Notes under the pieces: model-generated | Told to the model about the DNA's origin: nothing | The model's input: the letters and a program-made list of their open reading frames with translations, nothing else | Databases searched by the model: none | Shown here: positions 1-7,653 of the stretch, piece by piece | Layout: every line of letters begins with the position of its first letter | Numbering within the stretch: the first letter of the stretch is position 1 | Assembly: GCA_012519985.1 (NCBI GenBank) | Contig: JAAYPC010000190.1 | Location: 1-33,651, forward strand | Source: Fibrobacter sp. | GTDB taxonomy: Bacteria; Fibrobacterota; Chitinivibrionia; Chitinivibrionales; Chitinispirillaceae | Length of the DNA stretch: 33,651 nucleotides | Direction of reading: 5' to 3' | Translations under genes and position numbers: made by a program

Positions 1-275
1 TCGACTATCGGTTCTGAGCCACTGCCGCAGGCAGCAAGCGAGATGTGGGCATCAGGGAACTCCTGGTGAACCATTTCGAGCAGCTTCAGAATCGATTTCG
101 CCTGTGAAGCGTTGTGACGCAAATAACGCCAAAACAGGATATCTCTGCTTTCGGGATCTATTGCAGCGATTTTTACGGTTGTAGAGCCTATATCGATACC
201 TACCCATAAGGTAGAAACCGAATGGTGTTCTTCTTTACACTTTATATGTTTTCCAAGACCTGTGATAGATTCCAT
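1..275 (-). CDS. BadF/BadG/BcrA/BcrD-type acyl-CoA dehydratase activase, 5' part only
   Basis: The gene runs off the left edge; about 91 N-terminal codons are visible. An ATG at 275-273 begins the reading MESITGLGKH; a GAGGA lies 11 bases upstream. After a hydrophilic leader of about 25 residues comes WVGIDIGSTTVKIA, the phosphate-1 motif of the ASKHA (actin/hexokinase-like) ATPase fold. A region ending ACGSGSEPIV follows, matching the place where this family has a VTGSG-type element. In the family, these ATPases drive an electron from an iron-sulfur cluster into a 2-hydroxyacyl-CoA dehydratase or benzoyl-CoA reductase, usually in strict anaerobes. The spacing resembles the large fused activase/dehydratase proteins, but the rest is outside the window, so fused or stand-alone cannot be decided. 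Another ASKHA kinase is less likely. Confidence 0.72.
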   Translation of the reverse strand, partial: MESITGLGKHIKCKEEHHSVSTLWVGIDIGSTTVKIAAIDPESRDILFWRYLRHNASQAKSILKLLEMVHQEFPDAHISLAACGSGSEPIV

Positions 276-790
276 GATCTGCAAAATCCTCAGGAAACTA
301 CTAAAATCAAGATTATCCAGATTGTTATGGAAAGAATGGCATTAATAGATATAAGATGTGTATCTGTCATGAGGACGAAATCGGTGGTAATATGCTTAAT
401 CAGTTTCTGCAAGACGATCAACCATTTCGTAGATGCATGATTTGACCATTGGATCGCAAAAAAAAAAGCTACAAGCAATATTTTTGCACCTGTTTCAGGA
501 AATCGGGTTTCCCTTTTTCACTCCATTGGTTTTCTATTGTGGCCGACGCTTTTTGCGGTTTTCCGGCGGGCGAGAACCTTGGTACTAGAGAATGTACCTC
601 ATCGGATTAAAAAATTCGGAGGCCAATATAGTAAGTGCCCTCGCTGGTTTCATTATCTACGCTCTTGCAAAAAGATAACTCATTTTAGTTGATATTACAA
701 CCTTTTTCTTATCGGTTATATTGGAAATGAGCTATTTTACAGAAGATTTGGTTGCATTTACCGGTCACCCTGCTATGAAAGGACATATAT
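276..790. other. Gene-poor intergenic stretch
   Basis: About 515 bases lie between the activase start and the first small ORF. Both strands contain only short open frames with no family resemblance and no convincing ribosome binding site. The stretch has an A-run at 460-469 and a locally GC-rich patch around 541-571, unlike the AT-rich flanks. It presumably holds the activase promoter, but I could not pick -35/-10 boxes with confidence. It may be decayed coding sequence. Confidence 0.4.
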
Positions 791-895
791 ATGAAAAAGC
801 TTTTTTCATTCATTTTAACAGCCTTGATTCTATTTCCATGTAATGTAAGAAGCCAAAGGACAATTCCGGTTCTACTTTCTGCTAATTCCAGATAA
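791..895 (+). CDS. Possible 34-aa secreted small protein or gene remnant
   Basis: ATG at 791 reads MKKLFSFILTALILFPCN and continues to a TAA at 893-895. The N-terminus looks like a complete signal peptide: two lysines, a hydrophobic stretch of about 12 residues, then a cysteine that could be lipid-modified, although LFPC is a poor lipobox. AAAGGA lies 7 bases before the ATG, a good ribosome binding site. Only about 17 residues would remain after export. The same reading frame resumes 6 bases after the stop with another ATG (902-982, beginning MKRTTILVILVI) whose stop lies 2 bases before the next gene. It may be a genuine micro-protein, a coupled leader, or the surviving 5' end of a lost exported protein. 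Confidence 0.25.
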   Translation: MKKLFSFILTALILFPCNVRSQRTIPVLLSANSR

Positions 896-984
896 TATCG
901 CATGAAAAGAACCACGATATTGGTGATTTTAGTAATATCTGATATTGAAGTATTTAACAATTTTTCAAAAGAAATGGAGTAAAA

Positions 985-1530
985 ATGAAAATCACATTGG
1001 TTGTCATAGGAGTAATATCAGTCTTAATTGCCACTGCTTTTATCTATTACGGAGGTTTATCCAAAGTGAATTGCAGGGTTGAGAAACAGGGTGGTGAAAC
1101 ACTGGCCTACAGACAAATGACCGGCGATTATGCTAAAAGTGCAAAACTGATGGATGAAATCTATTATTCTTTGCTTAATGATTATGGAATTGAAACCTTC
1201 AAAGGATTCGGTATTTATTACGATAACCCCAAAGAAGTGGAAAAAACCAAGTTACGCTCTGAAATCGGCTGTATTATTGAAGAAAAAGACCTTTCAAAAG
1301 TTGCTGATATCAAAGAAAACCTGCAAATTAAGACCTTTCCCGAGAAATCCTATATTATAGCTGAATTTCCAAACAAAGGAAAACTGTCAATCATATTCGG
1401 AATAATTAAAGTGTATTCAGCAATGGATAAATTTGTAAAAGAAAAAGGCTATAAAAAAGAAGGTGCAGTCATGGAAATCTATGATGTACCAAACAAGAAG
1501 ATAATATACAGAAAAGAAATTGTCGAATAA
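985..1530 (+). CDS. Membrane-anchored GyrI-like effector-binding domain protein
   Basis: 181 residues. Residues 3-23 form one hydrophobic segment (ITLVVIGVISVLIATAFIYY), a likely N-terminal anchor. The rest, about 35-180, resembles the GyrI-like / SOUL-type small-molecule-binding fold: an opening strand region ETLAYRQMTGDY, a conserved-looking centre FKGFGIYYDNPKEVEKTKLR followed by SEIGCIIEE, and a closing strand VMEIYDVPNKKIIY. Proteins of this kind bind hydrophobic or cationic ligands, or inhibit gyrase in the GyrI case. The ligand here cannot be read from sequence. The start is supported by GGAG 6 bases upstream. No neighbour shares its strand closely enough to suggest an operon except the tiny ORFs before it. 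The family assignment comes from memory of motif pattern, not a search. Confidence 0.6.
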   Translation: MKITLVVIGVISVLIATAFIYYGGLSKVNCRVEKQGGETLAYRQMTGDYAKSAKLMDEIYYSLLNDYGIETFKGFGIYYDNPKEVEKTKLRSEIGCIIEEKDLSKVADIKENLQIKTFPEKSYIIAEFPNKGKLSIIFGIIKVYSAMDKFVKEKGYKKEGAVMEIYDVPNKKIIYRKEIVE

Positions 1531-1760
1531 ACAGATGCCGAACAGAATATGGGAGCAGCGCATAAAAGACAATGGTGTGGATTTTGTGCATTATTTCGAA
1601 ATTTCCATGTAACCAGCGGATATTATCGAAGGGTACTCTTGCGCTGTTCATTTTGGTAAAGCGCAGTCGAAGGAGTATATCAGCACGCTCAGAGCCGGTC
1701 AATATCGCCCTTCACGATTACGAAGCACACACCATAAATAACAGCACCTCGTGAACCGTC

Positions 1761-3257
1761 TCAACCTCTGAACAACTCTTCCGCAAGTTGAATCAGCCGG
1801 TAATCGTTGTTACAAATCTCCAGTGCCCGTCGGGTCGGCTTGGCCAGTTCATCAGTACGCCCCAGTACCTTGGCCACCTCATACCATTTCACCAATATTT
1901 CTGAAACATCCGGCATAAGAAGATTAGTGCGTCTGAAAAGATCAAACGCCTCTTCATACCTCTTTTCCTGGAACGCAATAGTAGCCAGCCCCTGATATGC
2001 AGTTCCGTTGTCTCCAAAAAGGGCGATCATTTTTTCGTACAATACAGAAGCGTTCTCCAGGTCCCCAACCTGCAGATAGTTCTCTGCTGCAGCAGCTAAC
2101 TGCCAGACCGACTCAGTGTTCCCGGAGGCTACAGCAATTATCCTCTCTGCAGCCCTTCTGGCAGCATGTTTCCAGGTATGATCGGATCTTATCCGTTGTC
2201 CGGCCCTCAACCCCAGTTCCTTTGCAAACTGTTGATGATTGAAAACATATCGCATTACCTCCTGCAGATGTTTCATATCAGGAACAACCCCAAAAGGAGA
2301 ATCAACAGTAACCAGCCCACCGATATTTTTCTCATCAATTTTTTCCATTGTACTTTTAATGAAAAAAGCATTATCAGGTTCCACAAAGTCCAGACATGCT
2401 CCTGCACCGGTCACGATTGCCGGTTTTCCGCAAGCTATCGCTTCTGCTATGGGTAATCCATAACCTTCTGCTCTGTATGGATGTACATAACAATCACAGG
2501 CAGTATATAAGCCAGGCAGACGGTTGTAATCAATATTTTCTTCTGTATAACAGATAGATGCAATATCATTGCGTAAAGCCAACTCCCTGATACGCGCAGC
2601 CAGTTCTTTACTATACATGTTAGAATCTTTTACCACCAGACACACCGGTTCGTCTGCTTTGAATTCAGAGAGATAGGCATTGATCAGGATATCGATACCT
2701 TTTCGCACCGTAGTCCCACCATTAAACAGAAAGCAGAACCGTCCCCTTGAAAACTCTTTAACCCATTGCAGGGGCTCAATTTCAGGATTAAAAAGCAATG
2801 GATCGACTCCGCATGGAATCACTTGAACCATTTCTTCAGGAATTCCACTTTGGACATAGCACATTTTTAAATAAGAGGTATAAACCCAGACTTCATCCAC
2901 ATTTTCGTTTATATTGTCCACCCACTGCTGGGGAAGACTTCCAAATTCCCAGGGCTGCATCAGTATAAACCTTTCTGCATCTGGTTTACTAAAATCCGGT
3001 GGCCATCTATGTTTTATATGTACTGCTGCACCCGAAATTTTCCTGTTATTGATTTTAAGAAGATTCTGATATTTTGAGGAGTATCCTGGAAGAAACTGAT
3101 CCGGTTCGTAAGCGATATGTCCTGGATCAAGCCGCTTGTCCAGAATAAGTTCACTTAGAAGCTCTCTGTTGACCATTCCCAGACTATGGTGAACAAACAG
3201 AGAACCTTCCCAGTTAAATTTAACCGGCTGATCCACAGTTTGAATAAAAGTATTCAT
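1761..3257 (-). CDS. GT4-family glycosyltransferase with C-terminal TPR repeats
   Basis: 498 residues. The N-terminal half has the GT-B layout. The sugar-nucleotide-binding side carries FLFNGGTTVRKGIDILINAY at about 177-196 and the E-x7-E signature EGYGLPIAE (E264 and E272) followed by AIACGKPAIVTGAGA. This is the retaining GT4 pattern, normally using a nucleotide sugar donor in the cytoplasm. From about 385 onward helical TPR-like units appear (GDLENASVLYEKMIALFGDN, then KRYEEAFDLFRR). A TPR tail suggests it recognises a protein or a complex, as in protein O-glycosylation, but no acceptor is evident. The start codon ATG has only a weak ribosome binding site; an in-frame TGA five codons upstream rules out a longer protein. 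It lies 115 bases downstream of the subtilase gene on the same strand, so co-transcription is possible. Confidence 0.82.
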   Translation of the reverse strand: MNTFIQTVDQPVKFNWEGSLFVHHSLGMVNRELLSELILDKRLDPGHIAYEPDQFLPGYSSKYQNLLKINNRKISGAAVHIKHRWPPDFSKPDAERFILMQPWEFGSLPQQWVDNINENVDEVWVYTSYLKMCYVQSGIPEEMVQVIPCGVDPLLFNPEIEPLQWVKEFSRGRFCFLFNGGTTVRKGIDILINAYLSEFKADEPVCLVVKDSNMYSKELAARIRELALRNDIASICYTEENIDYNRLPGLYTACDCYVHPYRAEGYGLPIAEAIACGKPAIVTGAGACLDFVEPDNAFFIKSTMEKIDEKNIGGLVTVDSPFGVVPDMKHLQEVMRYVFNHQQFAKELGLRAGQRIRSDHTWKHAARRAAERIIAVASGNTESVWQLAAAAENYLQVGDLENASVLYEKMIALFGDNGTAYQGLATIAFQEKRYEEAFDLFRRTNLLMPDVSEILVKWYEVAKVLGRTDELAKPTRRALEICNNDYRLIQLAEELFRG

Positions 3258-3372
3258 TTGCTTTTTAGTATATCATGAATCTGACTGCATAGCATCTTCT
3301 TTTTCTTTTCCATATTCTGACGGGCGGATTTAGGGATCTCCGTGGTAATTCCAAATTTCTGTATGCTGTGAT

Positions 3373-5673
3373 TTATCCGGCAATCAGAAATTTCCTTCGA
3401 AACACGTTCCTATCATTTTCAAGTATTAAAAAGTAAAAACCAGGGGCTAACCGGTTTAGCTCGCTGTTCAGTTTTATTTTCAGTCTTTCACTTATCCCCG
3501 GAAAAATTGCATTTTTCCAGACAAGTGCACCATCGATGGATCTAATGGAAAGAGTAACCTTGTTACTGGCACTTTGGCCTGGAATAAAATCGATAAACAG
3601 AGCCCTTTCCCTGCCTTTTTTCAGAACGTTTGGATATACAATTAATCTTTGATCAGGGATCTTTTCAAGCAGCACCTTCAGCGTACAAAGATCCAGGCCG
3701 ATCTGCGCCTTGATAGTGTCAGATCTGAAATACCCCTGAGCAGTAGCAAAAATCTGCACCGGTGTTTCACGATACATGGAGATAAGAACTCTTCCTAATG
3801 AATCAGTGTTCCTGCACACAAACTGATCCTGTACACCAGGTATTTGGTAATAAACCTTTGCCCCATCTGCCACAGGACCACTCTTATCCTCCAATTGAAT
3901 CAACAGGCCGGAATTTATAGAAATCTCCACTTCTTCAGCAGAAGGAACAGAGGAGATTGTCAGCGGTTTCTGTAAACCGGATATGTTGATAAATAAATTA
4001 AATGGAAATACTTTCTGCTTTATTTTAACAAGTGCAATTCCGTCTTTATCGGTAATACCCAGAGAATCACCATTCTGACTGGTAATCAATGCAAATGGGA
4101 CTGTTTTTTTTGCAGTGTCTTTAACTGTAATATAGACTTCATCATCTCTCATGCATGAGAGGAGTGCATCGGGTAAACCTCTGCCGCTGTAATTATCGGG
4201 AGTGTCGTTTTTATTTAACAGTTTACAATATCGGTACAATCGGTCCCGTGTATCTTCTGCAGTACAGCCTGAATATGACTGCATTATAAGGGCACATACA
4301 CCTGCAATCATGGGTGTTGAAAAAGAGGTCCCCTGACCATAGGCGGAATAAGCATGAGCACCTCCTCCATAGATGACCGGTACGGTAACATTTGCTCCCT
4401 GAGCCACAAGATCAGGTTTGATTCTTCCATCAGCAGTAGGTCCAGTGCTGCTGAAATAGGTAATCCGGTCAGAAGGATCAATTGCTCCTACCGATATCAC
4501 TTCCTTAACATCTGCTGGAGCAGACAAAGTACCCAAAGTATGTGATCCCTCGTTGCCCATAGCATTTACAACTACCATACCCCGTTCAATAGCATAGAGA
4601 GCAGCTCGCGAGACTAATGTGGTTTTTCCATCCAGATCATCGTACTGGTAATCCTGGACAAAAATGGTATCACCTGAACGGAGTATGGCTGTAGAATCAG
4701 AAAAATCGGTTCTGTATGCCAGGGAACTGGAAACGATGTCAACCCCGATACTCTCGGCCCAGACGATTGCCCTGAACCAGTTATCCTCTTCGTAGTGGAA
4801 TTCGCCATCAAGTAATCCGTTTTCAGTTCTGGCAAGCACCAGCTCGCTCCCCCAGGCGGTGCCCATAAAAAAACCTGGATCATAACCTGAGATCAGACTC
4901 AGGACTTTTGAACCATGCTCATCATTTTGATAATAACGGGAATCGGGATTGAAACTAACCGAATCCGGATCATAAACTGTGGAATCATTATCAACAAAAT
5001 CCCATGCAGCCTTTATTTTTCCTCTTTCTCTCAGATAAGAAAAACAGCTATGATCAAGCCGGAACCCGGCATCGAAAACCGCAATCATGATACCGGAACC
5101 TGGTTCTGTAACATTTCTGAATCTTGAGAGATAATCATACGCTGCAGGAACATTTATCTTTTTCAGTTGGGAATAAGACTGGCCATATAGGCTATCAGTC
5201 AAGCCCCTTTTTAGCAAACCTTTTTCGGATGCAATGAATTTGTTATGAAAGGAGAAAACCGGTTGTACTTTTTTGACTATCGGTAAAGCGGCAATCTCAG
5301 AGAGCCTGGAAGCATGCACATAGAAAGAAGCACAGTTCTCCCATTTGTACACGTGGTTTAAAACAGCTCCTGTTGCTTGAATACTCTGCAGATACTTTGA
5401 TGAAACCGGATAATCCATCTCCTTTGAAGAGGAAAAATTACTCCGCATTCGACGTTTCAAGGCTCTGGCAGTAACAAGATCTCCGGAAGGTCTTTCGGGT
5501 TTATCGGTGAAAAAAACCCATACTTTTACAGTTGTATCGGATGAGCTTACGGCTGATAATGATTTAGAAAGCTTTGATTCGGCCGGGCAGACCTGATGCA
5601 AACTCAGGAGCAAAGTAAAAAAAAACAGCCGCTTCAGACAGTATTCTTTTTTTCCAGGCAGAATTCTGATCAC
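3373..5673 (-). CDS. Secreted S8 subtilisin-like serine protease with type IX-like C-terminal sorting domain
   Basis: 766 residues from a GTG start preceded by AGGA. A signal peptide spans roughly residues 14-32 (RLFFFTLLLSLHQVCPAES). An inhibitor-like propeptide region follows to about 160. The catalytic triad is visible: Asp201 in IAVFDAGFRLDHS, His253 in DEHGSKV, Ser450 in GTSFSTPMIAG, with the oxyanion Asn374 in AMGNEGS. Residues about 510-670 look like beta-sandwich repeats. The last 80 or so residues (VYPNVLKKGR to a final FYFLILENDRNVFRRKFLIAG-type ending) resemble the Por secretion tail that targets proteins through the type IX system. It should therefore act at the cell surface or outside as a peptidase. 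It lies directly after the OmpA/TSP3 pair, but an intrinsic terminator separates them. Substrate unknown. Confidence 0.85.
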   Translation of the reverse strand: MIRILPGKKEYCLKRLFFFTLLLSLHQVCPAESKLSKSLSAVSSSDTTVKVWVFFTDKPERPSGDLVTARALKRRMRSNFSSSKEMDYPVSSKYLQSIQATGAVLNHVYKWENCASFYVHASRLSEIAALPIVKKVQPVFSFHNKFIASEKGLLKRGLTDSLYGQSYSQLKKINVPAAYDYLSRFRNVTEPGSGIMIAVFDAGFRLDHSCFSYLRERGKIKAAWDFVDNDSTVYDPDSVSFNPDSRYYQNDEHGSKVLSLISGYDPGFFMGTAWGSELVLARTENGLLDGEFHYEEDNWFRAIVWAESIGVDIVSSSLAYRTDFSDSTAILRSGDTIFVQDYQYDDLDGKTTLVSRAALYAIERGMVVVNAMGNEGSHTLGTLSAPADVKEVISVGAIDPSDRITYFSSTGPTADGRIKPDLVAQGANVTVPVIYGGGAHAYSAYGQGTSFSTPMIAGVCALIMQSYSGCTAEDTRDRLYRYCKLLNKNDTPDNYSGRGLPDALLSCMRDDEVYITVKDTAKKTVPFALITSQNGDSLGITDKDGIALVKIKQKVFPFNLFINISGLQKPLTISSVPSAEEVEISINSGLLIQLEDKSGPVADGAKVYYQIPGVQDQFVCRNTDSLGRVLISMYRETPVQIFATAQGYFRSDTIKAQIGLDLCTLKVLLEKIPDQRLIVYPNVLKKGRERALFIDFIPGQSASNKVTLSIRSIDGALVWKNAIFPGISERLKIKLNSELNRLAPGFYFLILENDRNVFRRKFLIAG

Positions 5674-5694
5674 TGTTAAATCCTGATACAGGTC

Positions 5695-5732
5695 AAAAAA
5701 AAAACAGGCCTGTTGGTTAAACAGACCTGTTT
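5695..5732 (-). terminator. Intrinsic terminator after the OmpA/TSP3 operon
   Basis: Arms 5702-5714 and 5720-5732 pair over 13 positions with one mismatch around a 5-base loop. On the minus strand the hairpin is followed by an uninterrupted run of T (A-run 5695-5704 on the plus strand). It sits 22 bases after the stop of the OmpA gene at 5754 and only about 22 bases before the GTG start of the protease. Confidence 0.85.
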
Positions 5733-5753
5733 AAAAAGAAATCGTTCACACTT

Positions 5754-7631
5754 TTATTTAGTCCTGACCACTTCGATACGTCTGTTCATCGCTCTTCCTG
5801 CTGCGGTTCTGTTGTCTGCAATTGGGCTGGATGAGCCAAAGCCAACAGCCTTAAGTCTGGAAGCTTCGATACCTTTGGAGATCATGTATTGACGGACCGA
5901 TTCGGCTCTCATTTGAGAGAGTGTCATGTTTTTATTGTAGTTGCCATAACTGTCGGTATGCCCTCTGATTTCAATTTCAACCTCTGGATACTGTTTTAGC
6001 TTCTGAATCACAGGCTCCAGATGTTGATATGATTCAAAGGTCATCTCCGGACTACCGCTTTTAAAGAGAATACCCTGGATAGTTTGTTGCTTTGGCATAT
6101 CAGGTTCTTTTTTCAAAGTATCAGGACAACCGTCTTCATCTTCAAAGCCATTGAAGGTTTCTGGTTCATTGGGACATTTATCCTTTAGATCCGGAATTCC
6201 ATCTTTGTCATTATCCAGTTCCGGACATCCGTCCTTATCTTCAAAGCCATCGAAATCTTCAGCTTCGTTTGGACATTTGTCCAGGCTGTCAGGGATACCA
6301 TCCTTATCATTATCCGGATCAGGACAACCGTCTTCATCTTCAAAGCCATCAAAATCCTCGGCGACATTAGGACACTGATCCTTCAGATCGGGTATGCCAT
6401 CACCATCGTTATCCAGATCGGGACAGCCATCTTCATCTTCAAAACCATCCTTGTCCTCAGGATCGTTGGGGCATTTATCTTTCAGGTCCGGGATACCATC
6501 ATTGTCATTGTCCGGGTCAGGACAACCATCATCATCCTGAAATCCGTCTATATCTTCCGGGTCCTGAGGGCATCGATCCTTGTCATTCTTAATTCCATCC
6601 CGGTCATCATCCTGCACCGCCAGAAATCCGTTCCAGCCAATATGAAACTGGGCTCCGAATTTTGGTATAACAGAGGTGGAATATTTATATCCGGTGCCAG
6701 CACCGTTAGATGGATTCCAGTTGAGTCGATCGCTGGAGCGGTTGGAAGAAAGAGAAATGTCTCCAAGCAGTTTCATGTAAACACCGGCAGGTGTCGTGAA
6801 TTTAACACCAGGTGAACAGTAGATTGGGTCTGAACGGAAATTGCCTGTAGAGAAGTTGTCAACCTTTGTCTCACCCCAGAGCTCTGTAAAGATGGAAAAA
6901 AATGAAACAGGTGCATATTCGAATGCAAACCCGGCGATTATAGTGTTATTCTGATCTACTCCCGAAAGTACACCACCTGCATTTAAATGGAACTGCAAGG
7001 GAACTTTTTCAAATACCCCACCCAAATCACAGGTCAACAGAAATTCAGCTTTGAAAGTCGGCACCGAAGCTGTAAAAAAAGATTTTGCCGGATTGACATC
7101 CTGGTTCAGATAATATGAATGACGGGGAAATAACCCGTTTTTTCTCATTCCTGTAGGAATAGTAATAGCAGCCAGATACGCCTGATAGAAGATTTTGCTG
7201 GCAGTGGGGATTCGTATTTTAGTGGATAATTCCAAATCTCCTAATCCGCCCTCATTAAGTTTTTCAATCCCTGACCAGTCATAGTAAAACGGTAAACTGA
7301 CAGCGATATCCCAGAAGTTAAGCACGCCAAAAGCCAGAAAAACATTTGAGGACAATAATCGTGAAGTTTCCAGATCGGAGACGGTTTTTCCGGAATTGTC
7401 CTTTATCGGCACATTTCCGTCATTGGGTCCTTTAAGGTACTCTGAAGACTGATCGAATGAAACCCCGGCACCTACATTCATGGTTGCATTTCCGCTTGTT
7501 TTGGCAGTGTATGTTCTTACAACTCCCAGCTCACCGTTGGTATTGTAAGCAGCCATAGAAGCAACGCTCATCATAATCACACTCAGAGAGATCAATTTAA
7601 CCGCTTTTCTTGTCGTTGCGGGAAGTCCCAT
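5754..7631 (-). CDS. OmpA-family outer-membrane protein with TSP3 calcium-binding repeats (copy 2)
   Basis: 625 residues. A signal peptide spans about residues 11-28 (VKLISLSVIMMSVASMAA). Residues 30-340 are strand-rich and probably a beta-barrel. Residues about 345-510 hold thrombospondin type 3 repeats: five modules of about 33 residues with DNDxDGIPD, KCPN and DGFEDEDGCPD, which bind calcium in this family. Residues about 515-625 form an OmpA peptidoglycan-binding domain with IEIRGHTDSYGNYNKN and a closing AMNRRIEVVRTK. The role is anchoring the outer membrane to peptidoglycan via a stiff calcium-loaded linker. The ATG has AAGGGGG 7 bases upstream. It is the downstream gene of a two-gene operon, 22 bases after its paralog of exactly equal length. 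Confidence 0.9.
   Translation of the reverse strand: MGLPATTRKAVKLISLSVIMMSVASMAAYNTNGELGVVRTYTAKTSGNATMNVGAGVSFDQSSEYLKGPNDGNVPIKDNSGKTVSDLETSRLLSSNVFLAFGVLNFWDIAVSLPFYYDWSGIEKLNEGGLGDLELSTKIRIPTASKIFYQAYLAAITIPTGMRKNGLFPRHSYYLNQDVNPAKSFFTASVPTFKAEFLLTCDLGGVFEKVPLQFHLNAGGVLSGVDQNNTIIAGFAFEYAPVSFFSIFTELWGETKVDNFSTGNFRSDPIYCSPGVKFTTPAGVYMKLLGDISLSSNRSSDRLNWNPSNGAGTGYKYSTSVIPKFGAQFHIGWNGFLAVQDDDRDGIKNDKDRCPQDPEDIDGFQDDDGCPDPDNDNDGIPDLKDKCPNDPEDKDGFEDEDGCPDLDNDGDGIPDLKDQCPNVAEDFDGFEDEDGCPDPDNDKDGIPDSLDKCPNEAEDFDGFEDKDGCPELDNDKDGIPDLKDKCPNEPETFNGFEDEDGCPDTLKKEPDMPKQQTIQGILFKSGSPEMTFESYQHLEPVIQKLKQYPEVEIEIRGHTDSYGNYNKNMTLSQMRAESVRQYMISKGIEASRLKAVGFGSSSPIADNRTAAGRAMNRRIEVVRTK
6115..6605 (-). repeat. 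Tandem coding repeats of about 99 bp (TSP3 modules)
   Basis: About five in-frame units of about 99 bp encode the aspartate-rich 33-residue modules. On the plus strand the recurring words are ccatC-tTGTCATTATCC and GGACAxCCGTCTTCATCTTC variants. The units are diverged in third positions, so this is an old expansion kept by selection for protein sequence. They cause long spurious open frames on the opposite strand. Confidence 0.85.
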
Positions 7632-7653
7632 CTATTAACCCCCTTATTTTGAA

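Noticed and set aside
1531-1760. Possible gene remnant or repeat between the GyrI-like gene and the glycosyltransferase
   Set aside because: Contains a weak TGCGCT/AGCGCA hairpin and the word GCGCAGTCGAAGGA that I have seen in intergenic repeats, but nothing strong enough to define an element.
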